Under the pieces are notes generated by a model. The model did no database searches and had not been told where the DNA came from. It saw only the letters and a list, made by a program, of their open reading frames with translations. Positions 21,471-35,315 of a stretch of 64,000 nt of DNA are shown here, piece after piece. Within the stretch, counting starts at the first letter, position 1. Every line of letters begins with the position of its first letter. The stretch is from Plenodomus lindquistii. Taxonomy: Eukaryota > Ascomycota > Dothideomycetes > Pleosporales > Leptosphaeriaceae. The stretch covers positions 868,001 to 932,000 of the forward strand of contig JANUWI010000002.1 in assembly GCA_025504975.1 (NCBI GenBank), given 5' to 3'. The position numbers were made by a program, and so were the translations under genes.

Positions 21471-24400
21471 ATGCAGGGACAGCAAACGCCGTTCCTCCCC
21501 GCAAGCCCTCTCGCACACGGCTATCTCGCGGCCTCGAAGCACGACCGGCAGCCGCTATGTGGTAATAGTGAGGGATGGGGCCCAATAAGCCCTATCCGGT
21601 ACGACTTCACGCCATGCTTCCTGGACGTGTGGATAGCCGTGGTTGGCGCGTTTGGCATTGTGGGGGGTGCAGGCGCATTGTGGTATCTGTATAGGAATTG
21701 CCCGCCCCAGCCAGTGAAGCGCAATTGGCATTTCTACGCGAAGCTGGTATGTCATGTGTCGTAGTGACAATAGTAACATTCGATATACAGTAGCTAATCG
21801 CGTGCGCTTCTACAGATCACCTTGGGAGGCCTGGTGGCAACGACCGCCGTGCAAGCAGCACTCCAGATTGAATACCTAAAGGATGTCTGGGCAGGCGACT
21901 TCCGCTTTTGGACCTCAATAATCACCATCGCATCTCTCGGTGTCATCGCCTACATCCAATACATCGAACATTGGCGGTCGCGCAATGCAAACGGTGTGGT
22001 CCTCTTCTACTGGCTCTTCCTCCTTATCGCATACGCCGTCAAGCTTCGATCCCTTATCGCGCAGCAACTACACCACGAGCACGTCGCATACTTTGCGGTC
22101 TTCTGCGCCAGCGTTGGTCTGGCCGCGGTGGCTTTCGTCTTGGAGTGGCTCGTGCCAAAGCGTATGAGCGACTATGACATGCTGGGAGATGACGACGAGT
22201 GTCCCTACGAATACGCCGATGTATTCTCTGTCCTAACTTTCGGCTGGATGACGCCTTTGATGAAGCGTGGCTACAAGAACTTCCTCACACAAGACGACTT
22301 GTGGAATCTTCGAAAGCGAGATGCGACGCGACACACCTCAGAGACATTCGAGAAGGCTTGGGCATACGAGATGGAGAAGAAGCACCCTTCCTTGTGGCTG
22401 GCCCTGTTCCGCTCTTTCGGAGGGCCATACTTCCGCGGAGCAGCAATCAAGACTATCAGTGATGTCCTGAACTTTGCGCAGCCCCAACTACTCCGGCTCT
22501 TGATCACATTTGTAGACTCTTACCGTGGAGGCAACCCGAATCCCCAGCCCATCATACGAGGTGCTGCCATTGCGATTGCCATGTTTGCTGTCTCCGTTTC
22601 GCAGACTGCCTGTCTTCATCAGTACTTCCAGCGCTCATTCGAGACTGGCATGCGTATCAAATCATCCTTGACCGCCGCTATTTACTCCAAATCTACCCGT
22701 CTCTCAAACGAGGGCCGGGCAGCCAAGTCCACAGGAGATATTGTCAACTACATGGCCGTCGATACGCAGCGACTACAAGATCTGGCCCAATATGGTCAGC
22801 AACTCTGGTCGGCACCTTTCCAAATCGTCCTATGCATGCTCTCGCTCTATCAGTTGCTTGGCGTCAGCTGTTTCGCCGGTGTGGCGGCAATGTTTGTCAT
22901 GATTCCAATCAACGGCATCATTGCACGATGGATGAAGACTCTTCAGAAGGAGCAGATGAAGAACAAGGATGCTCGAACAAAGCTTATTTCCGAGATCCTC
23001 AACAACATGAAGTCTATCAAGCTTTACGCCTGGACTACAGCCTTCGCCAGCCGATTAAATCACATTCGAAACGACCAAGAGCTCAAAACGCTTCGCAAAA
23101 TCGGTGCTACTCAGGCCTTCTCAACGTTCACGTGGTCGACTACACCTTTCCTGGTATCGTGCTCGACCTTTGGCGTATTCGTCCTAACACAGCATCGCGC
23201 ATTGACTACCGACATTGTGTTTCCAGCCCTTACCTTGTTCAACCTCCTTACGTTCCCACTTGCTATACTTCCCATGGTCATCACGGCGATCGTGGAAGCC
23301 AGCGTTGCAGTCGGCCGGATTACTGGCTACCTCACCGCCGACGAACTGCAAGAGAATGCCGTCATACGCGAAGCAGCTGTGGAAGATAACGGAGAGGAGT
23401 CGCTCCGCATTCGCGACGCGAGCTTCACGTGGGACAGAAATGCCGAGCGCCGAGCGCTTGAGAACATCAACTTCAGCGCACACAAGGGCGAACTCGCATG
23501 TATTGTGGGTCGTGTAGGGTCGGGCAAGTCCTCGCTTCTGCAGGCCGTCCTCGGTGATCTATGGAAAATTCACGGAGAGGTTGTGCTCCGAGGTAAAACC
23601 GCGTATGTACCACAGTCAGCTTGGGTCATGAATGCATCCGTCCGTGAGAACATCGTGTTTGGTCATCGGTGGGATCCGCATTTTTACGACAAAACGGTCA
23701 ATGCTTGCGCTCTGCGCGATGACTTCGCCCAGTTACCAGATGGCGATCAGACTGAGGTCGGTGAACGTGGAATTTCTTTATCCGGCGGACAAAAGGCCCG
23801 ACTCACCCTTGCTCGCGCTGTCTACGCGCGAGCGGACATCTACCTTCTTGATGACTGTCTGTCAGCTGTCGACCAACATGTTGGTAGACACTTAATCGAC
23901 AATGTTCTGGGCCCTAAGGGCTTGCTTGCTGGGAAGACCCGGATCCTGGCCACCAATTCAATCACTGTGCTAATGGAAGCCGATATGATTTTGCTTCTAC
24001 GAGAGGGCAAAATCCTAGAGCGAGGCAGCTATGATCAACTAATGGCTATGAAGGGCGAGATCGCCAATCTGATCAAGACATCACAGAATGAGGACCAGAG
24101 CGAAGATGATAGTACTCGCGCTTCCGAAGGTGTTATGAGCGACGAAGAGTCCACCATCTACGGCGGAAGCCCTGCCGGCGATGACGACGAAGAGGACCAA
24201 GCCGAGGCAGAAGCCACTCAGGAAGGTGCTTCCCAGCTAGCTCCTCTAAGAGCCGGTGCCGGCACGGTCCGCAAGCACAGTTTTCAAACGCTTCGCCGGG
24301 CCAGCACTGCTAGTTTCAAAGGGCCTCGCGGCAAGGTTTCGGATGAAGAAGGTGGGCTCAAGAGCAAGCAAACGAAGGAGTTTTCTGAACAGGGCAAGGT

Positions 24401-26770
24401 CAAGTGGTCAGTCTATGGGGAATACGCGAAGACGAGCAATCTTGCAGCAGTATGCATATATTTGTTGCTCCTTCTCGGAGCCCAGACTGGGTCTATCGGT
24501 AAGTGGGTCGTGATTGGCTCGTCACTTTGTCATCTTGCCGAAGTTTACGCTAACGTGCTGCAGGAGCAAGCGTCTGGCTCAAACATTGGTCTGAGATCAA
24601 CCAGCGGTACGGTGGGAATCCTCAAGTCGGGAAGTACATTGGAATCTATTTTGCGTTTGGCGTAGGATCTGCTGCACTAGTCGTTGTTCAAACGCTCATA
24701 CTGTGGATATTCTGCTCGATCGAGGTATGCATCTGCAAATGAGTGCGCATGAGGGCTTGCATAAACTGACAGACCGATAGGCTAGTCGGAAGCTCCATGA
24801 ACGGATGGCGTTTGCCATCTTCCGCTCGCCAATGAGTTTCTTCGAGACCACGCCTGCAGGACGCATCCTCAATCGATTTTCAAGGTAAGCAACTCTGCGA
24901 ATCCAGGATCTTCCCCGCGGTTCGGCCCATGTTTGCAATGACCGGCAATGCCAGCGGAAGCCCCGAGCCATGTTGTCGGTAATCCAAATCTCCTGTATAC
25001 GGGCTAATATGTTTTGATAGTGACATCTACCGTGTCGATGAGGTTCTAGCGTAAGTATCCCCGTTGGTTTTCACCAATTGCCGGTGGCCCACTGACGTGA
25101 CTACCTAGCCGAACGTTCAACATGCTCTTCGTCAATTCCGCTCGAGGTATGCCGCTAACCCATGTTTGCCGTTTTGTGCAACATTCGCTGACCAATGTAG
25201 CTGGGTTTACCCTTGTCGTAATCTCATGGTCTACTCCAATCTTTGTCGCGCTCATCTTGCCACTTGGTGCGTTGTATCTCTACATTCAGAGATACTACCT
25301 GCGGACTTCGCGGGAGTTGAAACGACTTGACAGCGTTAGTCGCAGCCCGATCTATGCGCACTTCCAGGAGTCGCTCAGCGGCATGAGCACCATCCGTGCA
25401 TACAGCCAGCAGAAGCGCTTTGAAATGGAAAATGAGTGGCGAGTGGACGCAAATCTTCGCGCATACTACCCGTCCATCAGTGCCAACCGATGGCTCGCGG
25501 TGCGTCTTGAGTTCCTTGGTTCGGTGATCATCCTGGCGGCGGCTGGGTTCTCCATTGTCTCAGTTGCCAGCCATAGTGGGCTGTCGGCCGGCATGGTGGG
25601 TCTCGCCATGTCGTACGCGCTTCAGATTACTCAGAGCCTCAACTGGATCGTCCGTCAGACCGTAGAAGTGGAGACTAATATCGTGTCTGTTGAGCGGGTG
25701 CTCGAATATGCTGCTCTCCCGAGCGAAGCACCAGAAATCATCTCCAAGAATCGACCGCCAATCAGCTGGCCAGCGAATGGCGCCCTGTCATTCAACAACT
25801 ACAGCACTCGATACCGCCCGGGTCTTGATCTCGTGTTGAAGAACATTAACCTCTCAATCAGGCCCAAGGAGAAGATTGGCGTTGTTGGCCGAACAGGTGC
25901 TGGCAAGAGTTCACTGACTCTTGCGCTCTTCCGTATCATCGAACCTGTAGAAGGCAACGTGAGCATTGACAATCTCAACACCAGCACCATTGGTCTATTG
26001 GACCTGAGGCGTCGCTTGGCCATCATCCCCCAAGACGCGGCGCTATTCGAGGGCACCGTGCGTGACAACCTCGATCCAGGCCATGTCCACGACGACACAG
26101 AACTCTGGAGCGTGTTAGGTAAGTACTTCACGTACCCAAAGTACAGAAAATGAAGCCGTGGCTGACCGAGGCTATGCAACAACAGAACACGCACGTTTGA
26201 AAGAGCACGTCTCGAGCATGCCCGGGCGCCTCGACGCGCACGTTAATGAAGGAGGTAAGCATCGACTGAATGAAAAGCCACGGGCACCCGTCTCCCGGCT
26301 CCCTATGCGGAGATGACGACAATGCTAAAGTAGTGCGCAGGGTCTAATCTTTCCTCCGGCCAACGTCAACTCGTGTCGCTGGCGCGCGCCCTCCTCACGC
26401 CTAGCAACATTCTCGTCTTAGACGAAGCAACTGTATGTTTCAACTTACCCCCAACGGCGGCAACCTCCGCCGTAGCGCTAACGCTCCCGTTCGGCCGGTC
26501 ACTAACGAGAAGTCACAGGCCGCCGTAGACGTCGAGACCGATGCGATGTTACAGACTACGCTCCGCAGCCCCATGTTCAACAATCGCACAATCATCACCA
26601 TTGCACACCGCATCAATACGATCTTGGACTCTGACAGAATCATCGTGCTGGACAAGGGTACCGTTGCGGAGTTTGATACTCCAGCAGAGTTGGTGAAGCG
26701 GAAGGGCTTGTTCTACGATTTGGTAAAGGAGGCGAATCTGCTGAGTGCGCTGGACTTGGGCCAGACATGA
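21471..26770 (+). CDS. Ycf1-type vacuolar ABC-C transporter
   Basis: Full-length ABCC/MRP transporter, likely moving glutathione conjugates or metals into the vacuole like yeast Ycf1. Ten exons: 21471-21746, 21816-24498, 24564-24724, 24781-24884, 25021-25050, 25109-25146, 25201-26118, 26186-26254, 26341-26432 and 26519-26770, giving 1540 residues. The order is TMD0, linker, TMD1, NBD1, an acidic linker, TMD2, NBD2. NBD1 has Walker A GRVGSGKSS (about 659), signature LSGGQKARL and Walker B YLLDDCLSAVD, with Asp in place of Glu as usual for ABCC NBD1. NBD2 has GRTGAGKSS (about 1327), LSSGQRQL and ILVLDEAT. The introns crowd the second half, including 30- and 38-nt exons. The start at 21471 gives a normal TMD0; the open frame upstream looks non-coding. 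Alternative: a Bpt1-like paralogue. Confidence 0.94.
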
Positions 26771-29700
26771 ACAGGACAGCAAAGATGTAAATTTTAGCAG
26801 ATGTAGATGTAGACAAGGAGAGCAGACGGTGAAAAAAGTTAGAGAAGATGCAAACTCATACACATGAGGAGAGAAATCCGAGAATTGCAGTGAACTAATG
26901 TGCAAAGTCAAATCTGACAAATTAGAATGTACATGTGTAGCGCCATACCACATTAGAGCGGCAGCGCCTATGGCGATTAGAGCTAATTTGAACAAGCCCC
27001 ACCAACATGCGCAGCGACGTTAAGAATTCAGCAGCAGGGAATAACGGACAGCCTTCCCGATCCCAAGGACTCTAGATCTCAAAGGATCAACACGATTGCC
27101 GTTGAAACACGATACGATACGATTCGATTACGATTCGATTTCCGGGGCCAGATTTTTGAGGGTGGGGTGGGTGAGAATGTAAGTAATCCTGCCACCCTCC
27201 CGTGACCCGCGACATGCTTGGAGAAACAAACCCACGATGGCAATTGATCCGTGAACGGTGAGACATCTGCATGCGAGCGGATACAAGTATGCGCTTTTGC
27301 ACGTCTCGCCTTACCTACCGCGAGTCATGCTCAAGCGCTTTTTTCTTTGCAGACTCGGGGTACATAGAAAAATCTCAACTTACTCGGTCCCCAACGAACG
27401 ACTGCGATGCCACGACGTCATGTTATGCATTTCTCGGTACATACTAGAAATGGTCTTGTTATCGCGAAAGAAAAGAGTTTTGAATTTTTGTAGCATGCGA
27501 GATTAAGTTTTGTCCGATTCAACCTGCATATCTAGCTAGATAACCAAGCACACATGCATACTCGATGGCGCGAAGAAGGGTTGGAGGGTTGGTGGCACGA
27601 TTGAGTTTTGCGCTATGTACTGTGAGATCTTCTCGATTGCAGATCCAATCCGATCAGATTAGTGCCAAGAGATGCATGTGAGAGTTGGATACCGGCGTTA
27701 CACAGGGCCGCCGTTTGGACTACCCCATCGATCGGAGAAACAACAGCAAAAACAAAGTCTAGCGAGCGAGCGAGACCCATTTTAAACCCCCACGATCGGG
27801 CGTGACGCTAGTAGTGGTAGTAGTGGTTGTGCCTCGTGGGATATTCAGTCTGGCAATCGCTTGCGGATCCGCAAAGGGGGGCCGCAGAAAAAGTAAGAAT
27901 AATGTGGGTCGGATGTGTGAGCCGGAAAAGCAAAGGCGCTGTGGCTTTGTGAAATGGTGATGGCTGTCTGTATGTTGGTGGTGCGGTCTAGATGGGTTAT
28001 GAGGTTGTTGGGAATGACTTTACTGTAGTCTAGTGTGGGGGTGGTTGGGAGGGAGGGTTGTGATGTCGGACGTTGATTGGGGCTGATCGGTGAGCTGGGA
28101 GAGCCATTGTGTTGTCCCTCGATTCATGTTCCACGTTTAGTGAGGTTAGCAGGGGACAATGGCGGTTTCGGATCAAAATTGGGTGGGGTGTTATGTCCCC
28201 TTGATGATGTAATGTGATGCAGTGGCATGAATTGTTATGTCGTGAGGGTGGAGTGGATGAGGCTGAGAACGAAGGCAACTCTGACGAAGGCTGGGATGTG
28301 CGTCGATATGTGGTATAGCGTACTGTCGGGCGTGGATTATGTAAAACGGATATCAATTGGTTACTATCCGACGAGAGGGTAAGTGTGAATGTGGCTGTAA
28401 ATGCTAACGACATGAGGTGAGGTGGAAAAGTCGGGCCAACTCGATGGATATACTGAGTATCTGATCGTCATTTGTTGAGCTGTCTGCCTGGAACGTCGAT
28501 AAGCCAAAGATTTGAGCGTTTACGATGCGTTTTCACGCATCATCCGGCCATGAGGCTCTCTTTACAGGTCTCGAGTGATCTGGGAAAGAAGTCAGAGTTT
28601 CCCATGATCCAGGTTCAGTTTTTTTTTGGGGGAGGGGGGTCTGGAGATACCCAGTCGACTCCTCTGTGCATGCCTGTACCTGCTCTCTGCCCTCTCTTGC
28701 GGACAATGTTGACGCAGCCACGATCCAGAGGCTGGTCATCGAGGCTGGCGTTGGAATGTTCATTGAGACTGGCGAGTGGCGTTGATGAAGATTCCCAACA
28801 AACTTACACGTGACATTGGATCGGCTGACTATCATCCACGTGCGCCACTCGCTTGAGGTTCTAACTAATGGGCTCTCAAGACGTCAGAGGCTATGGAGAT
28901 TATGACTGCGTACCGGAGTCGATTCTTATCAAGATATGCGCAAAGGGAGGCGACAAGATCCCACGATGTGTGGTCTGGGTGATTTGTGTCAAGGTTGCAG
29001 GTCGTTCATCGTGGGTCGAGCTGGCGGGATGGCTACGAGTAGCTGAAGCCTGAGCGTGTCCGTGGTCCCCAGATACAGCCTCTCCTCACATGAGATTGAA
29101 GCTGTATTGAAGAACTTGTATAGAATTGTACCCAATTGTCGCTGTGTAATGTTTGCCGTTTGTGGCTCAATGAGGCAGATATATCGAGGACTATCAGGAA
29201 GGTCTATCTAACCGATCCTTTGCGACCCTGCGCCGGCGTTGTTTAAGCACACAGATAACTTGGTCTGTTGCAACAATGAGGTTGTTCGTGATCCCTACGG
29301 GCCCTGAATCGGTAGAGATGGAAGTTTTGCAAGTTTGGCGTAGAAATCAACTTGCCTGATCAACAGACTTGGGGCCATCGTATCGTTGGATGTGTGACTC
29401 CTTTGCACATCATATTCGCATGGTGATTAATTTCAATTTTGCGAATACCGTAGAAGATTTGCAGATGCTAGGGAAGCCGCCGGCGAGGTGAGGATCTATG
29501 ATCCTAGATTGAAGTACCAGACTACCGGCAGGGGCGACAAATATAATGAATCGTGGTCTTTCTCTGGTGCTGTCGCCCCCATGAGCATGTTATGTGGCGC
29601 TCATAAAGAGCTGAAGTGTACGATGTTAGAGATGAGATGACAGATGGGGACCTTTCAAGAGCGTGTTAACACTCATGCGACAGCAGAGGCCTTGAATAGC

Positions 29701-31732
29701 AGCGTAAGCTGTAATTCATGTGGTGCAAGCACGCCTCCTAGTAAACTCACATATACACACATATATTACCACATGTTGCAGACGCTATTCAGAAGCGCCA
29801 TCCTTGTCTGGCTTGAAAGTCGCGAGTCGATGGGAGCCAAACGTCAGTGCGAGGCTGACAATTCTGATGTAATTCAACATTCTTCCTGCGCTGCCCGCGA
29901 AGCCGCCGTAAGCTATTATTGGGAGCTCATACGAGCAGCATATGCAGGCGGTGTTCGGCGCTATCCACTTCGAGTGAACTGTGCAGATGTCACTGGGATC
30001 GAGTGGTGTCGTGCAGGGGGCACCGTTGTCGTGTTGGCGCGCTAATCCCAAGTACCGATCGGTACATAACGGATCCGCGGACCATCGTTCGCTTCGGCTA
30101 AGTGTTGACGCTAAAGAACTTCCTGGTGACGGTCTGCGCCAAGATGGGTCAGAGCTCGATTAACTGAGGCGCGCGCCGTTGACCGATCAGACGAGGGTTG
30201 TTGCGCCGTGTCTTTGGAATGATATCGGCTTCTGTAGAGCGCCCATGAACGCGAATTCAAGACTCAGCAGGAGTCAGATTGTTCGAAACATCACAATTCG
30301 TCATGAGATCCTTCAGAATTCAATTGGGTGTCGCACGCGTCGGTAGACTGCATCGCAAAGACGCACGGATGAAACCACAGGTGGAGACGGATGCCTTTCT
30401 GGCGCAAGCCTTAGCGAGCAGCGACTAGCTGGTTTGAGACCCCACTACAGATTTTGAACAGGTCCATCGAGTGGCATCTACATCGATCGCAATCTCGACC
30501 AGCAGCCTGGTACGTGGTCCAAAGCGGGCGGGCGGGCGTCGCCGCGTATCTAAGATGTATCGAGATTGTAATCGCCTTTGGGGACTCCTCTGAGATGCAC
30601 GCACAGTGATGCCATGCAATGTTAGGGGAATGGGGGAAGGATGCCTAGCGGGGCGGGTCGACGTGCGGTACGCATTCTAGGCGGCGGGTTCGCGACCGTC
30701 GAAGGTCGCGTCAATTGGGATCGTCCTTGAAAGGGTTCTGGATAGTAAGCGTGCTAGGTCAAACCAGGAAGAACCTGGGAGGAGTATTGCGAGGCAGTTG
30801 TTGTACAAGAGCTGGCTCCAGGCTAGACTTGAGCATATGCCGCAGACCAACGCGAGAAGACAAGCAACGGGTTGTTGAACCATGTTGGCGTAGGATGCGT
30901 ATCCAAGCCATCGACCGGCCCGAGCCAGGCATGGGCATTTCAGATGCAATGTTTCGGGAAGGCTTCACCTTCAGGGTACTGAATACTGACCGCCGCTTCA
31001 TCCGCCGCTCGAGGTTCACACAATCGTATGACGATCCCCGCGACTAGTGGGTCAAGGCCATGCAGAACAAGCGTGGCCTAGCTTGTAGTCCTGGCGTGCG
31101 GAGAAACTCCCGCCAATCCCTGTCATACGTGGGCTTGTCGTTTTCTCGACGTTTTGCGGGCTATCCACGCGCATGACAGATCCTAGAGAGGGCCACAGCG
31201 AGGCGCTCGGGGAAGAGGGATGTGCAGAGCGGCGTGGCCACCAGCCTTGATCCTAGCATGCCGCTCCGGCTCAAGCCCCTGTTTGGGGGCTCAACGGTTG
31301 TCGAAAGCACCGTGAGCTGACCTGTTGTGCCCCATGGGAGCTTGCTCTCCTGTTTGACGTGATGAGAGTCGGGGTCCCTGGCCCGTCCCGATGGGCGTAC
31401 GAGCGAGGGTCGTTGCATTGCAGTGTGTGGTCGATGCTGCAGGCTACTAGGACTAGGAGCAGCCTGGCTGCAAATTGCTATAGCATGGTGAATGCCTGGT
31501 TTAAAAGCTCCCGGACCTAGTCAATAGAGTCCGTCCTATCGAACCTGTCCCTCCTGAGATCTTGTCTTTCCCTCTCACCCCGAATCGAGGCTCTACTGAG
31601 GTTCGCAACACCAAGATATTCGCTTCCGACCGTCAAGACCTTCGACGTCCACGTAACACAGATCCATCTTGGGATCATTGAGTGCTGCTTGCTTGGTGCT
31701 CCGACAGACTTTATCGTCACAGTCTTGATTGA
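26771..31732. other. About 5 kb with no supported gene
   Basis: Both strands hold only short, low-complexity frames. Visible details: a CGATACGATACGATT-like microsatellite near 27107-27143, a GCGAGCGAGCGAG run near 27765, a T/G homopolymer stretch near 28620, and G/T-rich tracts from 27800 to 28200. No tRNA-like cloverleaf, terminal repeats or dispersed-motif core was found, although AGAATTGCAGTG near 26882 resembles part of it. It might hold non-coding RNA or unrecognised exons. Confidence 0.5.
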
Positions 31733-34388
31733 CTACTGCACCTTGTCGGCAATTGTCAGGGCACCCAGATCATCAACCGATCAACGACTTTGCGCCAGAC
31801 GATTGAGTCCTACTTTGGCGCCGAATTGGTCAACGCCTCGGACACTGGCTGTCGATTGCTCGACGGTATCTCCAAGACACAGGTGCAGTTTTGCCTTATC
31901 AGGTACGTATCGGCAGTAGTGATCCGGTCCCTAAGCGAAGTGTGCGCAGCCGGTAGTCTCAGAGTAGCTAGGCGAGTCCCATCACCATGCGGAAATGCAA
32001 CGTGCTGGGAGCGACGGCCACTCAGCTGGCACTACGGCGTCGTGAGAACACACTGACAGTGGCAAGAGTAGCGCAGTAACCACCTCTGTTGGTCAGCCAG
32101 ACGGTTCGCATGAGTTGGTAGCCAGCGACAACCCCTCACCAAAGGTACGACTTTGCTTGGCGAGTCGCGGGACCTCATCCACGCAGCTACCGGTAGCTGC
32201 AGCCCTCATGGCCAAGTCGCGGCCCGTAGATGCGCCAGCGCAGGCAAAGGAGCGCCAGCCGATCATGCCCGGGCACAACACTGCGAAAACGGCGGACGAA
32301 TTTGGCGAAGATGCGTGGGCGGTTGGTCCAACATGTCGCGATGATGTCTGTGAAGATGGGCCTGTGAGTGTGTTCCTGTTCCTGTCCCGTCCTTGCAAAT
32401 GTCGTCAGACTAGGCTTCGGCCCCAACAGCTAGCGGCCGCACTTTCCCTCCCAGGGAACGGGCCACGGGCCTGCCGCCTGTCAGCCCGTCGTTGGCGGCA
32501 GTACTATGCCTACAGTAACTAACTAAGTTAACTACGACTTGTTGCTGACTCAGCCAGGTCAAGACACATGCAGCAGGCAAAGTACAGTCTGTAAAGGTAG
32601 ATGACGACGACGACAATGAAGTTGCTCTGCCCACGCCCATTGCGCAGGGCATGTGGAAGGTGACGGCCCCCGACGGCCGCGAAGTCCTCACGTACCAACC
32701 GATTCCGGGCTTCGAACACCTGTTGCACGGCCATGTGCTTTCACAGAAAGAACCCGGCTGCCACGGGCCAATAGTCTCCCACCAGCCCTCCCAACATGCC
32801 GCCCCCACCCCCGAATCAGGTACGTGACCTTGCAGTGCTGTGCCGTAGCTCGCTAATCGAGCTAGCCACATGTCCGCAATCGTCACGCCAGGCCCACGCC
32901 CTGCCAAAGCAAAAGGGTTTGAAGCGCTGTCGATCGGTCGCCTGTAGACCAGCACCCCATCAGCCGCACACTCAGCATGACGACGAGGATAGTTGCGACG
33001 ATGATACTGACATCAGAACCTCAAACGAAACAGCACACACTTTCTATGTGGGCGACATTGACCATTTGAGCAAGTTCTATCGTCGCAGGCTGGAAGAGCT
33101 GACCATGAAGCCTTTGCGTCCCATTGTGACGGCCTGGATCAAGCAGCTGGAACCACGTCGTTTGGGTAGCTACGGTCCCTATCATAAGAAGATGCCGTCT
33201 CAGCGGCCCCCTCAATGCACCCCAGACTGGTGGCCTCGCGACGTCCGATACGAGGAGCCTTCCCATCTGGACAAGACGGGTACGCCATAGTACAACTGAC
33301 CACAATCCCCCATTGAAACTAATGTCATGACAGGCCTCTTGAAAGTAGCGGTGACCATGATGCTGCAGCATCGTATCATTGACGAGCCCAAGCGCAAAGG
33401 TTCCTGGGTCCAGAAGCTGCAGCAGGCGGCGCAGTACGCTATCGAGACGACGCCACCGGAGCAATTCTCCTCATCCAAAGGATCAGGATTCGGCGATCGC
33501 ATGCGTGAACGAGCGCTAAAAGAGATTCTACCCAGTCTATTCAGCGTTGCACAGATTCATGAAGACCATCTCGCCCAGTACAATCTGTACGAAGGTACGG
33601 GAAATGTGGATACACGCCAGGGTACAATGTGCACATGGCAACCTGTGTCCCGGCCGCCTCGACAATCGACCAGCAGCCGAAAGCGTGTCAAGGTGCAATC
33701 GCGAGCAACACGACCGAGAGACGTATCCGAGGAGACCATTTCAGGAGCCGAGACTGAAGTGGATGATGCAGTCAGCAACACATTCTTGCGTCGTCAGCGC
33801 GCCCGCTCTCACAGACCACAGCGCACGCCTACAGCCATGCACCATGTGCACTCGTCGGCAGAGGCGCTCTCCGGTGTCACTAGTGGACCGGCACCTTCGA
33901 GGCGAAACTCGACTGTGATGGCTACACCGGCTTCCTCCTTCGACCGCACAATGACGGGCCTTTGTCTCGAGGACAATGCCGATTGTGACGTCAAATATAT
34001 TGACCCTGCACATTTCAGCAATTCGAATATGATGTGTAACATGTTTGCACTCGGTCAACCTATGCCGTACTCTGTGTCTCAGACAGCCTTTGGCACCCAT
34101 GGCTTCCATGGACAGGAAAATGCTCCGCCTTACAATGCTCCTGCAAACTCGCCTTTCATGTCCGGGCCCGGTTACAACACCTCGTTTACGACGTTCAACA
34201 TGCCATATGCCCACCAAATACAAAATGGTCCTTTCCCTGCGTCCTTACCCGGAACCCACCATCACGGGTTTCCCTACGAATACGATGGAGCGTTCCCAGC
34301 CGTGTCTGACAGTCAGCATGCTGGTAGGCCGTTCAATGGACTACCGGCTGACCTTGAAGACGAAAGTCAGTTCTCGCCTCATCATTGA
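31733..34388 (+). CDS. YDR124W-like helical-bundle protein
   Basis: Fungal protein of unknown function with the YDR124W-like helical bundle (AFUB_07903/YDR124W-like, formerly DUF2841). Exons read: about 31733-31902, 32060-32363, 32558-32819, 32953-33279 and 33334-34388. The conserved domain spans the last junction: YVGDIDHLSKFYRRRLEELT, then WIKQLEPRRLGSYGPYHKK, and after the intron LKVAVTMMLQHRIIDEPKRK and FSSSKGSGFGDRMRERALKE. The C-terminal 200 residues are disordered (Asn/Pro/Ser/His-rich), suggesting a regulatory or nuclear role. The 5' end is unsettled. The earliest block (TLRQTIESYFGAEL) is open back to 31733 without an ATG, so a further upstream exon is likely. An extra intron within 32060-32363 is also possible. 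Confidence 0.8.
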
Positions 34389-35315
34389 TGATTTGTTCCT
34401 TAGCGCTGCCGTCTCATTGCGTATGTGATTTTGCGTCGTTTCTCCAGCATTGAACCAGCATCATATCACGACTTACGACTACGACCTTTTCATTACTTGG
34501 GGTTGGCGTTGCATTGCTTTCTTTTTCCCATGGGCAATGGTATCGCTCTACCTTTGCGCCATGTGATGCAGTTTCGACACTGCTTTTCGTTTGCTTCGGC
34601 ATTCCTGATGGGACTCAGTCCAGTCACGCGGCCAATTTCCTACCGTCGTCGTTGTCATGCGGTATACCCCCCTTTACGATGTCACGCCGCTCACGACTGC
34701 ATTGCGCTCAAAAGATACGGAAAACATCAGTTGAGTAGTGGTGGAAGTAATACGGGTAGATTTTCGGATATGTTCAGATGAGCCGAGCATGTAAAAAATC
34801 ACGGTGTGGGAAGAAAGAGCCAGGCAGAGCTCGAGGACCGATGCATAGGTGGGATGAAGAAAAAAAGACACGGTTGTGTCGCATAGTAATAATAAAATAT
34901 CTCGGTATGTCACACAGCAAGACCAGCATGGTTTCCCGTTGCAGCTTGGGCTTTTGTGGTTGTGTCAAGTGACTGTCTGTGGTGTTTGGTGAGCTCAAGT
35001 CGAGACGCGACAGGCGTGGGAGGGTCGTGACAGCGCGTCAGTGCGGAAGAGACCCAACGTGTGCCAAGCCGCTAACGTGGATGCGCGTGTCCAAGGTGAC
35101 TTGGGCCTTGTCGGCGGACCATCGACGAACAACGGCCTTTGTTGCATTTGCAGCAGCCGCCTGTCGCTCCATCTCCGGCTCGGCCACTGCAACCGCGCGA
35201 CACAGCGCGCGAATATTGTGTCGCCAGAATCTCCTTCATCTTGCTCTCTTACCAGGAACCACTCGTGGACGACGCCCATCAACACCAGCCCCCCTCCCTC
35301 CACCGAGGCGCGAAC
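34389..35315. other. Intergenic region before Sac3
   Basis: No supported gene. It contains the 3' end of the YDR124W-like gene and the GC-rich upstream region of Sac3 (35040-35315). Confidence 0.45.

Noticed and set aside
26875..26900. AGAATTGCAGTG as an extra copy of the dispersed motif
   Set aside because: It lacks the GCGCTA half and the flanking blocks; a 12-base partial match can arise by chance.
28030..28413. 127-codon minus-strand frame
   Set aside because: Low-complexity Thr/Ser/His composition mirroring G/T-rich DNA; no supporting features.
29644..30045. 133-codon plus-strand frame
   Set aside because: No family resemblance, no codon or domain signal, and an equally long shadow frame on the other strand.
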